32,560 nucleotides of DNA from Bordetella parapertussis. Its GTDB lineage: Bacteria; Acidobacteriota; Terriglobia; Bryobacterales; Bryobacteraceae. Below the pieces are notes generated by a model. That model ran no database searches. It saw only the letters and a list, made by a program, of their open reading frames with translations, and was not told the origin of the DNA. The DNA is taken from contig CALQCC020000043.1 of assembly GCA_943328975.2 (NCBI GenBank), forward strand, positions 1 through 32,560. Reading direction: 5' to 3'. The translations under genes and the position numbers were made by a program. Within the stretch, counting starts at the first letter, position 1. Each line of letters opens with the position of its first letter. Positions 17,762-24,982 of the stretch are shown piece by piece.

Positions 17762-19412
17762 GCTCGCCAATCTCGCCCAAGATCCGATCCAGAGCCGCTT
17801 CCTCCACCGGCCTCGCCAACAAGAACCCGCCGTTTTGTTCCAAGCTCGTCGCCAGTTCCTGGTTGTAGCCTTCACTGATCAAGACAAACGCGCCCACCGA
17901 CTCGCGCACGCGCTCCAGGAACTCGCTCCAACCACCGCGACCCGCCCGGGCTGTCCAGAACACCGCATCGAACCGCAAGCGCGGTGCCACATCGACCGCT
18001 TCCTCGCCTGCCACCGGCACCACTCTATGCCCGCGCGAACTCAGCAGCTTCAGCAAAGGTCGGTTGGCTCCGGGCTCATGATCCACCAACATCAAGGTCA
18101 GCGGTCGCACCTGCTGCACCGGAGCCGGTGCCTTGGGTCTATCCGTCGCCCTGCCCACGCACGGCAGCAGTACTTCAAACGCAAACACGCCCGCGCGCCG
18201 ATGGACCTTGATCTCGCCCCCGTGCGTCTGCACAATGCTGCGGCACACATCCAGGCTGAGCGCCCCGTCTAACTTTTCGGTCTCATACGCTTCCCCCGCG
18301 GGATCCACGCCCGGCGGCGGAACGTAGCTGATCTCAATGCGTGCTTGGCCCTGTATCTCACTGCTCTTGAGCGTGACGCTACGGGCTGGCGACTCGGCAG
18401 CCTTGCGTTCCACGTCCATCAGCAAGGTCAGGAACACTTGTTCCAATTGCCCCTCGGCGCCTAACACGCTTACTGAGCCGGCCTCAAAGTGTCGCTGCCC
18501 CTGCAGGCCCAGTTCTGTCCACGCAGGTTCCCGGAACTCGGCCAGTCTCTGCAGCAACGTACCCAGATCCAGATGCCGTGGGGTTGCACTTTCGTCGCCG
18601 GTGAACGAGGCCAAGCGGCCCACGATTTCGCGCACCCGCTTGGATTCCAGGATGACTCGTTCTACTCCGGCTTCCACGGCCGGAATGTCGTCGCGGCGTT
18701 TGAGTGTTGAAGACAACTCCACCGAGAGCCGGGAAATATTATCGATCGGCGTCCGCAATTCACTGGCGATGCCGGCGATCATCTGCCCCGCTGCGGCCAG
18801 CTTTTCGCCCCGGAATAACTGCTCCCGCAGCGCCTGCTGTTCCTGCAACTTCAGCGCGGAAGCGACTTGATTGGCCAGATGCTGGGCGGCCAATTGATCC
18901 TCCGGCGCGAACGCTCCGGCGCGATCCGTGCGGTCGATCTGCATCACCCCGAGCGCTTCTTCATGCGAGACCAAAGGCAGCAGCAGCACCGAACGCGGCA
19001 GCACTTCCGCCGTATTCTTCACCAGCGAATTGTTGCGCGTGTCCGGAACCATCAGCGGCGTCCGATTGCGAAAACAAGTGAGGATCGCATCGCCCAGGCC
19101 CGCAGCCTCTGCACCGGCAGCGCCCAAGGACAACGCCAGCGGCTGCGCGCCCGTAGCGACGCGGTTCAGCGTCTGCGTCTCCCGATGCAACAAGTAAAGA
19201 TGCGCGGTGCCAGCGTCCATTAAATGCGGCAGCGATTCGGCTAGCTTCGTTGCGATGCCCGCGGGAGTGGTCGCCGCAATGACTTCTTCGCTTAATCCGT
19301 ACAGCGCTCGTGTGGATTGGCGCTGTTGATTGAGCCGCTGCGTCCGTATCCACCACATCACCAAGAAGTAGATTCCGCCGCACGCTACTCCCCAAAAGAC
19401 TGGTGATTGCAT
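17751..19412 (-). CDS. Membrane-anchored GAF pseudo-histidine kinase with degenerate receiver
   Basis: 553 residues. One N-terminal membrane segment (about 5-22), then a GAF domain (about 40-190), a dimerisation helix, an ATPase-like domain and a receiver-like C-terminus (about 430-550). The H-box reads AGIASELRTPI; Ser217 (codon AGT) stands where AHELRTPL kinases have the phosphorylated His. The N-box reads QVFLTLLMDVERKA without its asparagines, and the G2 region is LDGALSLDV without the GLGL pattern. The receiver has FDAVFWTARAG, where Thr replaces the phospho-acceptor Asp, and ARP where a Lys-Pro is usual. The frame is open throughout, so this is divergence rather than decay by stops. It probably acts as a scaffold or a GAF-ligand sensor without phosphotransfer; that is inference. 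No Shine-Dalgarno; ATG 19412 follows a run of A. Confidence 0.85.
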   Translation of the reverse strand: MQSPVFWGVACGGIYFLVMWWIRTQRLNQQRQSTRALYGLSEEVIAATTPAGIATKLAESLPHLMDAGTAHLYLLHRETQTLNRVATGAQPLALSLGAAGAEAAGLGDAILTCFRNRTPLMVPDTRNNSLVKNTAEVLPRSVLLLPLVSHEEALGVMQIDRTDRAGAFAPEDQLAAQHLANQVASALKLQEQQALREQLFRGEKLAAAGQMIAGIASELRTPIDNISRLSVELSSTLKRRDDIPAVEAGVERVILESKRVREIVGRLASFTGDESATPRHLDLGTLLQRLAEFREPAWTELGLQGQRHFEAGSVSVLGAEGQLEQVFLTLLMDVERKAAESPARSVTLKSSEIQGQARIEISYVPPPGVDPAGEAYETEKLDGALSLDVCRSIVQTHGGEIKVHRRAGVFAFEVLLPCVGRATDRPKAPAPVQQVRPLTLMLVDHEPGANRPLLKLLSSRGHRVVPVAGEEAVDVAPRLRFDAVFWTARAGRGGWSEFLERVRESVGAFVLISEGYNQELATSLEQNGGFLLARPVEEAALDRILGEIGERGR

Positions 19413-19420
19413 TTTTTTGG

Positions 19421-19426
19421 ATCATA
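19421..19426 (-). promoter_or_regulatory. -10-like box before kinase-like gene
   Basis: Minus-strand TATGAT ends 8 nt before ATG 19412, with CCAAAAAA between. No Shine-Dalgarno and no clear -35. The seven-A run that enters the start codon could allow transcript slippage near the 5' end. Confidence 0.35.
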
Positions 19427-19505
19427 GCATGAAGAATTCAAAGATTCCCCGATACTAAGGGCAGTTTGAACCCCTGGGGACTGGAGTCCTATGGGTAAAA
19501 CTCGG

Positions 19506-19511
19506 TAAAAT
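19506..19511 (+). promoter_or_regulatory. -10-like box before acyP
   Basis: TAAAAT ends 10 nt before ATG 19522. The 109-bp divergent region 19413-19521 also contains TTGAAC at 19466-19471, too far away for a normal spacer to this box. No Shine-Dalgarno is seen ahead of acyP. Confidence 0.35.
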
Positions 19512-19521
19512 TACTCAAGAC

Positions 19522-19797
19522 ATGGCCGTTGGTATCCGCAGGTACGTAATCTCAGGTAGGGTGCAGGGCGTAGGGTATCGCTATTTCGCCACCCGCGTCG
19601 CGCGCGAACTAAAGTTGGTCGGATGGGTGCGCAACCTGCCCGATGGAAGTGTGGAAGCACTGGCCTCCGGCCCCATCGCCCGCTTGAAACGCTTCGATGG
19701 AGAACTCCGCATTGGCCCCCCTCGTGCCGAAGTTCGCACCGTCGCGATAGAAGAAGCGCCAGCGGATGGTAAACTTGAGGGGTTTCACATTCGCTGA
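19522..19797 (+). CDS. acyP: Acylphosphatase
   Basis: 91 residues, the standard size. Hydrolyses acyl phosphates such as carbamoyl phosphate and acetyl phosphate in the cytoplasm. The signature [11 protein letters not shown] is at residues 12-22 with catalytic Arg20, and [12 protein letters not shown] places the catalytic Asn at 38. The C-terminus (KLEGFHIR) is the usual F-x-I-R ending. The apt gene follows after 11 bp, so the two are probably co-transcribed. No Shine-Dalgarno; TAAAAT lies 10 nt upstream. Confidence 0.96.
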   Translation: MAVGIRRYVISGRVQGVGYRYFATRVARELKLVGWVRNLPDGSVEALASGPIARLKRFDGELRIGPPRAEVRTVAIEEAPADGKLEGFHIR

Positions 19798-19808
19798 ACC
19801 CACTCAAC

Positions 19809-20324
19809 ATGGACCAACTCAAAAGCCTCATCCGCGAGGTGCCCGACTATCCCAAGCCCGGCATCCTCTTCTACGACATCACGACGTTACTGAAAGACAC
19901 CGATGGCCTAAAGACGGTCATCGACAACATGCATTCGACTGTCGCCGACCTGGCAATTGATCGCGTCGTCGGTATCGAAGCGCGCGGCTTCATTTTTGGA
20001 CCCGCCATCGCCTATGCCCTCGGCACCGGATTTGCGCCCATCCGCAAGCCGAAGAAGTTGCCGGCTCCTGTCGAACGCATGGAGTACGCGCTCGAATACG
20101 GCACCGACGTCATCGAAATTCATCGCGATGCAATCGAGCCCGGCCAGCGGGTCCTGATTGTGGACGACGTTCTCGCCACCGGCGGCACCGCAGCCGCGGC
20201 TGCGCAGTTGGTCGAGAAGCTCGGGGGGATCGTGGTCGCATTGAGCTTCGTGATCGAGCTCGACTTTCTGAGCGGAAGATCGAAGCTTCCAGGCCGCCGC
20301 ATCGAATCCTTGGTTCACTACTAG
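19809..20324 (+). CDS. apt: Adenine phosphoribosyltransferase
   Basis: 171 residues, typical for bacterial Apt. Converts adenine and PRPP to AMP in purine salvage. The PRPP-binding motif [18 protein letters not shown] begins at residue 115. The N-terminal [21 protein letters not shown] and [18 protein letters not shown] segments are family signatures. It lies 11 bp after acyP, without a visible Shine-Dalgarno. The PRPP synthase gene prs is two genes downstream, so producer and consumer of PRPP are neighbours, though a repeat-filled 96-bp gap lies between apt and ispE. Confidence 0.97.
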   Translation: MDQLKSLIREVPDYPKPGILFYDITTLLKDTDGLKTVIDNMHSTVADLAIDRVVGIEARGFIFGPAIAYALGTGFAPIRKPKKLPAPVERMEYALEYGTDVIEIHRDAIEPGQRVLIVDDVLATGGTAAAAAQLVEKLGGIVVALSFVIELDFLSGRSKLPGRRIESLVHY

Positions 20325-20344
20325 AGTGAAAACTACTAGCCTAT

Positions 20345-20411
20345 CCGCTCCCTCACGGTCGCGGTTCCGTGCCGACATGCCACACACAGAACCGCGCGCG
20401 TCAGCAAGCGG
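20345..20411 (+). repeat. Intergenic palindromic repeat, copy 1 (complete)
   Basis: A 67-bp imperfect palindrome with 23-nt arms (20345-20367 and 20389-20411) around a 21-nt centre. The outer ends CCGCT/AGCGG and inner ends CGCGGTTC/GAACCGCG pair perfectly; the middle of the arms pairs partly. It fills most of the gap between apt and ispE. A related partial copy lies at 12623-12672 in inverse orientation. Likely a dispersed REP-like element; genome-wide distribution is not visible here. Confidence 0.7.
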
Positions 20412-20420
20412 CCAGACGCT

Positions 20421-21386
20421 ATGATCCGCCAAGCCAAACTCCGCTCCCTAGCCAAGCTCAACCTGGACCTCCGGGTCCTGCACAAGCGCGCCGACGGCTT
20501 TCACGAACTGCGCACCGTCTTCCAAACGATCTCCCTGGCCGACTCCATTGAGATCGACTACCAGCCCTCTCGTCGCACAGAACTCATCCTGGACGACGCC
20601 CTAGCCATCCCCAACAATCTGGTCCTCCGAGCCGCCCAAGCCGCGCTCGACGCCATGCGCGTCCACGCCAAGATCCGTTTCCGCCTCAAAAAAAACATCC
20701 CCATGGGTGGCGGTCTCGGCGGAGGCTCCTCTAACGCGGCCGCCGTCCTGCTGGCTCTCCCGATCCTGTCTGGCAAACCTCTGGATCTAGACACCCTCTG
20801 CGAGCTGGGAACACAGCTGGGCAGCGACGTATCTTTCTTCCTCACCGGAGGCACAGCACTCGGCATTGGCCGGGGTACGGAGCTCTACCCGCTCCCCGAT
20901 ATTGCCCCCGATCCGTTGCTGATCGTTTGTCCCCCGGTCCATTCCTCCACCGCCGAGGCCTACAAAGCTCTGAAGCGCGGTTTGACTGTAACGGCTTCGT
21001 CAACTAGAATGAATAGTTTCCGTGCTTTCGTCCGTGTGCTGGGCGAGGTGCGCTCGGCGGGGCAGGCTGGACCGTTGAGCGAGAACGATTTTGAGGCGGT
21101 AATTTGCCTCCAGCACCCTCAACTCAAGTCCCTACCGGGCAAGTTGTCGAAGCTAGGAGCGGTTCATGCCAGCATGACCGGCAGTGGATCGGCGTTTTTT
21201 GCAGTGTTTGCCTCGCGTGCGGAACGCGATCAGGCGCTGCAGTTATGGCAGCGAGGGCGGAGTAATTACCCGGCGGTCGCTGCTGAAATCGTCACGCAGC
21301 GAGGCTATCAGGCGCTGTGGCGAAAGCAGTTGAAGGAACATATTACGGGGGAATCGGTATGGCCGCCCCAAAGCAGGTACAAGTAG
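20421..21386 (+). CDS. ispE: 4-diphosphocytidyl-2-C-methyl-D-erythritol kinase
   Basis: 321 residues. A GHMP kinase of the non-mevalonate isoprenoid pathway that phosphorylates CDP-ME. Lys12 in SLAKLNLDLRV and Asp136 in LGSDVSFFLTGG fit the catalytic pair, and the ATP loop PMGGGLGGGSSNAA is at residues 94-107. SMTGSGSAFFAVF near residue 255 is the third GHMP motif. It is longer than the common 280-300 residues, mainly through an insertion around 195-215 and a C-terminal extension. The last 28 bp overlap the start of prs. The combination ispE-prs-rplY-pth is a widespread bacterial neighbourhood. Confidence 0.96.
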   Translation: MIRQAKLRSLAKLNLDLRVLHKRADGFHELRTVFQTISLADSIEIDYQPSRRTELILDDALAIPNNLVLRAAQAALDAMRVHAKIRFRLKKNIPMGGGLGGGSSNAAAVLLALPILSGKPLDLDTLCELGTQLGSDVSFFLTGGTALGIGRGTELYPLPDIAPDPLLIVCPPVHSSTAEAYKALKRGLTVTASSTRMNSFRAFVRVLGEVRSAGQAGPLSENDFEAVICLQHPQLKSLPGKLSKLGAVHASMTGSGSAFFAVFASRAERDQALQLWQRGRSNYPAVAAEIVTQRGYQALWRKQLKEHITGESVWPPQSRYK

Positions 21387-22348
21387 AACCTCCGTTGCAG
21401 CAAATGCGATTCAACCACTTCAAAGTGTTCTCGGGCAATGCAAACCCGGCTCTGGCCGGTGAGATCTGCTACGAGCTGGGATGCCCCCTGGCCTCCGCCA
21501 ACGTGAAGCAGTTTTCCGACGGCGAAGTTCACCTCCACATCCAGGAAAACGTGCGCGGAGCGGACGTTTTTGTCGTCCAACCCACCTGCACCCCCGTCGA
21601 TCGTCACATGATGGAGCTGTTGCTGATGATGGACGCGCTCAAACGCGCCTCAGCGGAGCGCATCACCGCAGTGTTACCCTATTATGGGTATGCCCGCCAG
21701 GACCGTAAGGACCGGCCGCGCATGCCGATTTCGGCCCGCTTGGTAGCGAGCCTGATCGAACGTGCCGGAGCCGACCGCGTATTGGCGTTGGACCTGCACG
21801 CAGCCCAAATCCAAGGGTTTTTCGACGTCCCGGTGGACCATTTGTTCGCCCTGCCGGTGATGATCGATTACTTTAGCGAAATGGGTGGGGATGGAGTCAC
21901 GGTGGTGTCGCCGGACGCCGGTGGTGTGGAACGTGCGCGGGCTTTTGCCAAGCGCCTCGGCTCGCCGCTCGCGATCATCGACAAGCGCCGTACGGAAGTG
22001 AATGTGGCTGAAGTGATGCATATTATCGGTGACGTGGCCGGACAGGATTGCCTGATTGTCGACGATTTAATCGACACTGCGGGTACCCTGGTCAAGGCCT
22101 GCGAAGCGCTGCTCAAGCAGGGCGCCCGATCCGTGCGCGCATGCGCCACTCACGCTGTTTTATCCGGACCCGCCGTTGAGCGCATCGAAGCCTCCGATAT
22201 TACCGAAGTCATCGTTACAAATTCTATTCCGCTCAGCGGCCCGGCCGACAATTGCACCCGCATTAAGCAACTGTCAGTGGCCCCGCTGCTAGCCAAGGCC
22301 ATCCGTTCGATTCACGAGGATGGTTCCGTCAGCACACTTTTCGTTTAA
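21359..22348 (+). CDS. prs: Ribose-phosphate pyrophosphokinase (PRPP synthase)
   Basis: 329 residues from ATG 21359, chosen because GGGGGA at 21347-21352 lies 6 nt upstream; a start at 21317 has no such signal and would add 14 non-conserved residues. Makes PRPP from ribose 5-phosphate and ATP. Conserved parts: FSDGEVHLHIQENVRG, ATP-binding RQDRKDRPR (residues 113-121), DLHAAQIQGFFDVPVDHL, SPDAGGVERARAFAKRL, and the PRPP loop DDLIDTAGT starting at Asp235. A 15-20 residue N-terminal extension precedes the usual FKVFSGNANPAL start. It overlaps ispE by 28 bp, which implies coupled translation. Confidence 0.97.
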   Translation: MAAPKQVQVEPPLQQMRFNHFKVFSGNANPALAGEICYELGCPLASANVKQFSDGEVHLHIQENVRGADVFVVQPTCTPVDRHMMELLLMMDALKRASAERITAVLPYYGYARQDRKDRPRMPISARLVASLIERAGADRVLALDLHAAQIQGFFDVPVDHLFALPVMIDYFSEMGGDGVTVVSPDAGGVERARAFAKRLGSPLAIIDKRRTEVNVAEVMHIIGDVAGQDCLIVDDLIDTAGTLVKACEALLKQGARSVRACATHAVLSGPAVERIEASDITEVIVTNSIPLSGPADNCTRIKQLSVAPLLAKAIRSIHEDGSVSTLFV

Positions 22349-22369
22349 GGACCCAGGAAAAAAGACGTC

Positions 22370-23080
22370 ATGAGAAAAGATATTACGATCACCGCTGAAC
22401 CGCGTAGCACCCGCGGTAAGAACGAAGCCCGCCGCTTGCGCGTGGCCGGCTCGATGCCCTCCGTTGTCTATGGAGCCGGCGGCGATGCTGTAGCCGTGGC
22501 CGTCAGCCCCAAAGAGATCACCAAGATCCTGAAGAGCAAGTCCGGGCACAACACCATCTTCAATCTCGACATCACTGGCGTTGAGAACACGCCCGTCATG
22601 GTCGTCGACTGGTTGCTGGATCCCATCAAGGACAACATCCTGCACGCCGACTTGAAGCGTATCGATCTCACCCTGCGCATCAGCGTGGCGGTCCCGGTGC
22701 ACACCTTTGGCGATCCCAAGGGCGTCAAGATCCAGGGCGGATTACACGAAGTCATCACGCGCGAAATCGAAGTCGAGTGCTTGCCGGACGATATCCCGGA
22801 AGAATTCAACATCGACGTGTCGGAGCTCATGCTGGGTCAAGCGATCCGCGCCTCCGATGTGCCGTTGACCGGTTCCATGGTTCTGTTGAGCCCGGCCGAC
22901 GCCGTCATCTCTCACGTCATCTCGGTCCGCGCTGAAGCGGCCGCGGCGGAAGGTGAAGCCAAGGCTGAGCCCGAAGTCGTCAAGAAGGGCAAGAAGGAAG
23001 AAGCGGCTCCTGCAGGCGACGCCAAGAAGGGCGACGCTAAGAAGGCCGAAGCGAAACCCGACGCCAAGAAGAAGAAATAA
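22370..23080 (+). CDS. rplY: 50S ribosomal protein L25/Ctc
   Basis: 236 residues: the long Ctc form, with an N-terminal L25 5S-rRNA-binding domain (ITAEPRSTRGKNEARRLR, PSVVYGAGGDAVAV) and a C-terminal beta domain (about 100-185: VPVHTFGDPKGVKIQGG, EVECLPDDIPEEFNIDVS). The last 50 residues are a low-complexity Lys/Ala/Glu tail ending DAKKKK. Ctc-type L25 is associated with general stress in other bacteria. Start ATG 22370 has a distant AGGA. Position between prs and pth is standard. Confidence 0.96.
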   Translation: MRKDITITAEPRSTRGKNEARRLRVAGSMPSVVYGAGGDAVAVAVSPKEITKILKSKSGHNTIFNLDITGVENTPVMVVDWLLDPIKDNILHADLKRIDLTLRISVAVPVHTFGDPKGVKIQGGLHEVITREIEVECLPDDIPEEFNIDVSELMLGQAIRASDVPLTGSMVLLSPADAVISHVISVRAEAAAAEGEAKAEPEVVKKGKKEEAAPAGDAKKGDAKKAEAKPDAKKKK

Positions 23081-23089
23081 CCAGCGGGT

Positions 23090-23689
23090 ATGGCCCCGGA
23101 ATTCCTTGTCGTGGGGTTGGGAAACCCTGGCGAAGAGTACAAGCTCACGCCACATAACATGGGGTTCCTGGTGGTCGACCGGTTGGCGGAATCGAATTCG
23201 ATCCGCGTCAGCCGGAAAGAGAATATGTCGTTCGTAGGTCTGGGAAGCGTGGCCGGGAAAGCAGTAGCCCTGGCCCAGCCCCAAACGTTCATGAATGTGA
23301 ACGGACCGGCGATCAAGGGCTTGCTGGAGCGGTACGAATTAACGCCGCGCCAGTTGATCGTGGTGTACGACGAACTTGCCCTGCCGTGGGGCCAATTGCG
23401 GATCCGGACTTCCGGGTCGGCAGCGGGACACAACGGTGTGAAAAGTTTGATCGGGAGTTTAGGCACCCAAGAGTTTGTCCGATTGCGGATCGGGATCCGT
23501 CCTGAAAAACCAATCGGCGATGTAGCAAGGTTTGTGCTCGCGCCTTTCAAGCGAGCGCAAATGCAGGAAGTGGAAGAAGTGGTCATCCGTTCCGCGGGGG
23601 CCGTGGAATCCATACTTGCCGACGGCGCCGACAAGGCCATGGCGACTTATAATCGCCGCGCTGAAGGCTTAAAAAACGAGGAAGAATGA
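23090..23689 (+). CDS. pth: Peptidyl-tRNA hydrolase
   Basis: 199 residues. Frees tRNA from peptidyl-tRNAs released during translation. Active-site residues are visible: Asn12 in VGLGNPGEEY, His22 in TPHNMGF, Asp94 in VVYDELALPWG, and the later Asn in GHNGVKSLIGSLGTQEF. Tyr instead of the common His precedes Asp94, a conservative family variant. It lies 9 bp after rplY, and its TGA overlaps the rpsF ATG by 4 bp, so pth and rpsF are translationally coupled. Confidence 0.97.
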   Translation: MAPEFLVVGLGNPGEEYKLTPHNMGFLVVDRLAESNSIRVSRKENMSFVGLGSVAGKAVALAQPQTFMNVNGPAIKGLLERYELTPRQLIVVYDELALPWGQLRIRTSGSAAGHNGVKSLIGSLGTQEFVRLRIGIRPEKPIGDVARFVLAPFKRAQMQEVEEVVIRSAGAVESILADGADKAMATYNRRAEGLKNEEE

Positions 23690-24216
23690 GAATTTACGAG
23701 GAGCTGTTCATCGTTAAACCCGATGCGGTCACAGAAGATGTGGACGCATACATCAGCCAGGTGAAAGAATTAATCACCAGCGCCGGCGGCACGATTGAGA
23801 AGGAAGAGAAGTGGGGCACCCGTAAGCTTGCCTATCGCGTACAAAAGTACAGCGAAGGCATCTACGTGTTGTTGCAGTTTGCGGCCTTGCCGGAAACCAT
23901 CCACGAAATCGAACGCCGTATGCGCGTAACCGACATGGTGATTAAGTTCATCACGGTGCGCATCGACGAAAAGATGAAGAAGATCGAGAAGCGCCGTAAG
24001 CATCGCGAAAAGCGCGCTGCCAAGCGTCCTCCTCCGCCCATGGCACCCCCGGCGATGCCGACGATGCCGTCGGAACCGTCCGCTGCGATCCCCGGTGCCC
24101 CCGCGCATCCATTGCCTGGCGCCCCGGCGGTGCCGGCTGCTCCCGTAGCAGTGGCTGAAGAGACCGCTGCTCCTGAAACCACTGCGCCTGCAGCAACCAC
24201 TGAAGGAGGAGAATAG
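23686..24216 (+). CDS. rpsF: 30S ribosomal protein S6 with Pro/Ala-rich tail
   Basis: 176 residues. Residues 1-100 are a normal S6 ([43 protein letters not shown]). Residues about 101-117 are strongly basic ([17 protein letters not shown]), followed by a low-complexity Pro/Ala/Met and then Ala/Thr/Glu tail of about 60 residues. S6 is usually 95-140 residues, so the tail is an unusual addition and probably disordered. The ATG overlaps the pth stop. Unlike many bacteria, no ssb lies between rpsF and rpsR. Confidence 0.96.
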   Translation: MRIYEELFIVKPDAVTEDVDAYISQVKELITSAGGTIEKEEKWGTRKLAYRVQKYSEGIYVLLQFAALPETIHEIERRMRVTDMVIKFITVRIDEKMKKIEKRRKHREKRAAKRPPPPMAPPAMPTMPSEPSAAIPGAPAHPLPGAPAVPAAPVAVAEETAAPETTAPAATTEGGE

Positions 24217-24218
24217 TC

Positions 24219-24518
24219 ATGGCCGAACAAAGAGGTGGTAGACCGATTAGCGCGTCCCAGCGCCCCACCGGCGGCGACAAAGCCTTCGGCGGTAAGAAAC
24301 AGTTTTTCCGGCGCAAAAAGATGTGCCGGTTCTGTGTCGACAAAATTGACGACATCAACTACAAGGACGTGCGCTTGCTGTCCAGCTTTATCAGCGAACG
24401 CGGCAAGATCACGCCCCGCCGCATTTCGGGCGTCTGCGCCCCGCACCAACGCCGCTTGGCGGAATCCATCAAGCAGGCCCGCAACATCGTGCTGATGCCG
24501 TTCAGCGCGGGGGTATAA
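24219..24518 (+). CDS. rpsR: 30S ribosomal protein S18
   Basis: 99 residues. GGAGGAGA upstream of ATG 24219 supports the start, 2 bp after the rpsF stop. The core ([24 protein letters not shown]) and the C-terminal [23 protein letters not shown] are typical. Cys36, Cys39, Cys73 and His76 keep a complete zinc-type set, so this is the zinc-containing form of S18 rather than the cysteine-free form. The N-terminal 25 residues are Gly/Arg-rich. S18 pairs with S6 on the 30S platform, which explains the gene order. Confidence 0.97.
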   Translation: MAEQRGGRPISASQRPTGGDKAFGGKKQFFRRKKMCRFCVDKIDDINYKDVRLLSSFISERGKITPRRISGVCAPHQRRLAESIKQARNIVLMPFSAGV

Positions 24519-24527
24519 GGAGTAGCC

Positions 24528-24977
24528 ATGGAAGTCATTCTCAGAGAAGAAATCGAAAAATTGGGCGGTGTCGGTTCTATCGTCACCGTTGCCAACGGAT
24601 ACGCCCGCAATTTCCTGCTGCCGCAGGGCAAGGCCGTGGTGGCCACCGAATCCAACAAGAAGATCGTGGAGCAACAGCGTCAAGCTCACCTGCGCCGCGA
24701 AGCCAAAGTCATCGGCGATGCCCAGGAATTGGGTAAGCTCATGGCCGCGGTCTCCATCACCATCCACCAGCGCGCCGGAGAGAACGATGTCTTGTTCGGC
24801 TCCGTCACCGCTCAGGATATTGTCAACTCCCTCGAAAAACAGGGCTACCACTTGGATCGCAAGCAGGTCCATTTGGAAGAACACATCAAGACTCTGGGCG
24901 ACCACAAGGTTACCCTCCGTCTGCACCGCGAAGTCTCCATCGAGATTCCGGTTCACGTAGTTAAAGAAGCCGAGTAG
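24528..24977 (+). CDS. rplI: 50S ribosomal protein L9
   Basis: 149 residues, standard length. AAGGAG before ATG 24528 marks the start. The N-terminal domain VILREEIEKLGGVGSIVTV with GYARNFLLPQGKA is the L9 signature, a long connecting helix follows (about 40-75), and the C-terminal domain ends IEIPVHVVKEAE. Last ribosomal gene of the block, followed after 5 bp by the HEAT/SEC-C gene. Confidence 0.97.
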   Translation: MEVILREEIEKLGGVGSIVTVANGYARNFLLPQGKAVVATESNKKIVEQQRQAHLRREAKVIGDAQELGKLMAAVSITIHQRAGENDVLFGSVTAQDIVNSLEKQGYHLDRKQVHLEEHIKTLGDHKVTLRLHREVSIEIPVHVVKEAE

Positions 24978-24982
24978 TCACA

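Noticed and set aside
18489-19223. Plus-strand frames opposite the kinase-like gene as evidence of a second gene
   Set aside because: No start signals or domains; the minus frame has a clear GAF and kinase architecture.
23862-24956. 364-codon minus-strand frame across rpsF, rpsR and rplI
   Set aside because: Antisense to three ribosomal protein genes with clear families and Shine-Dalgarno sites.
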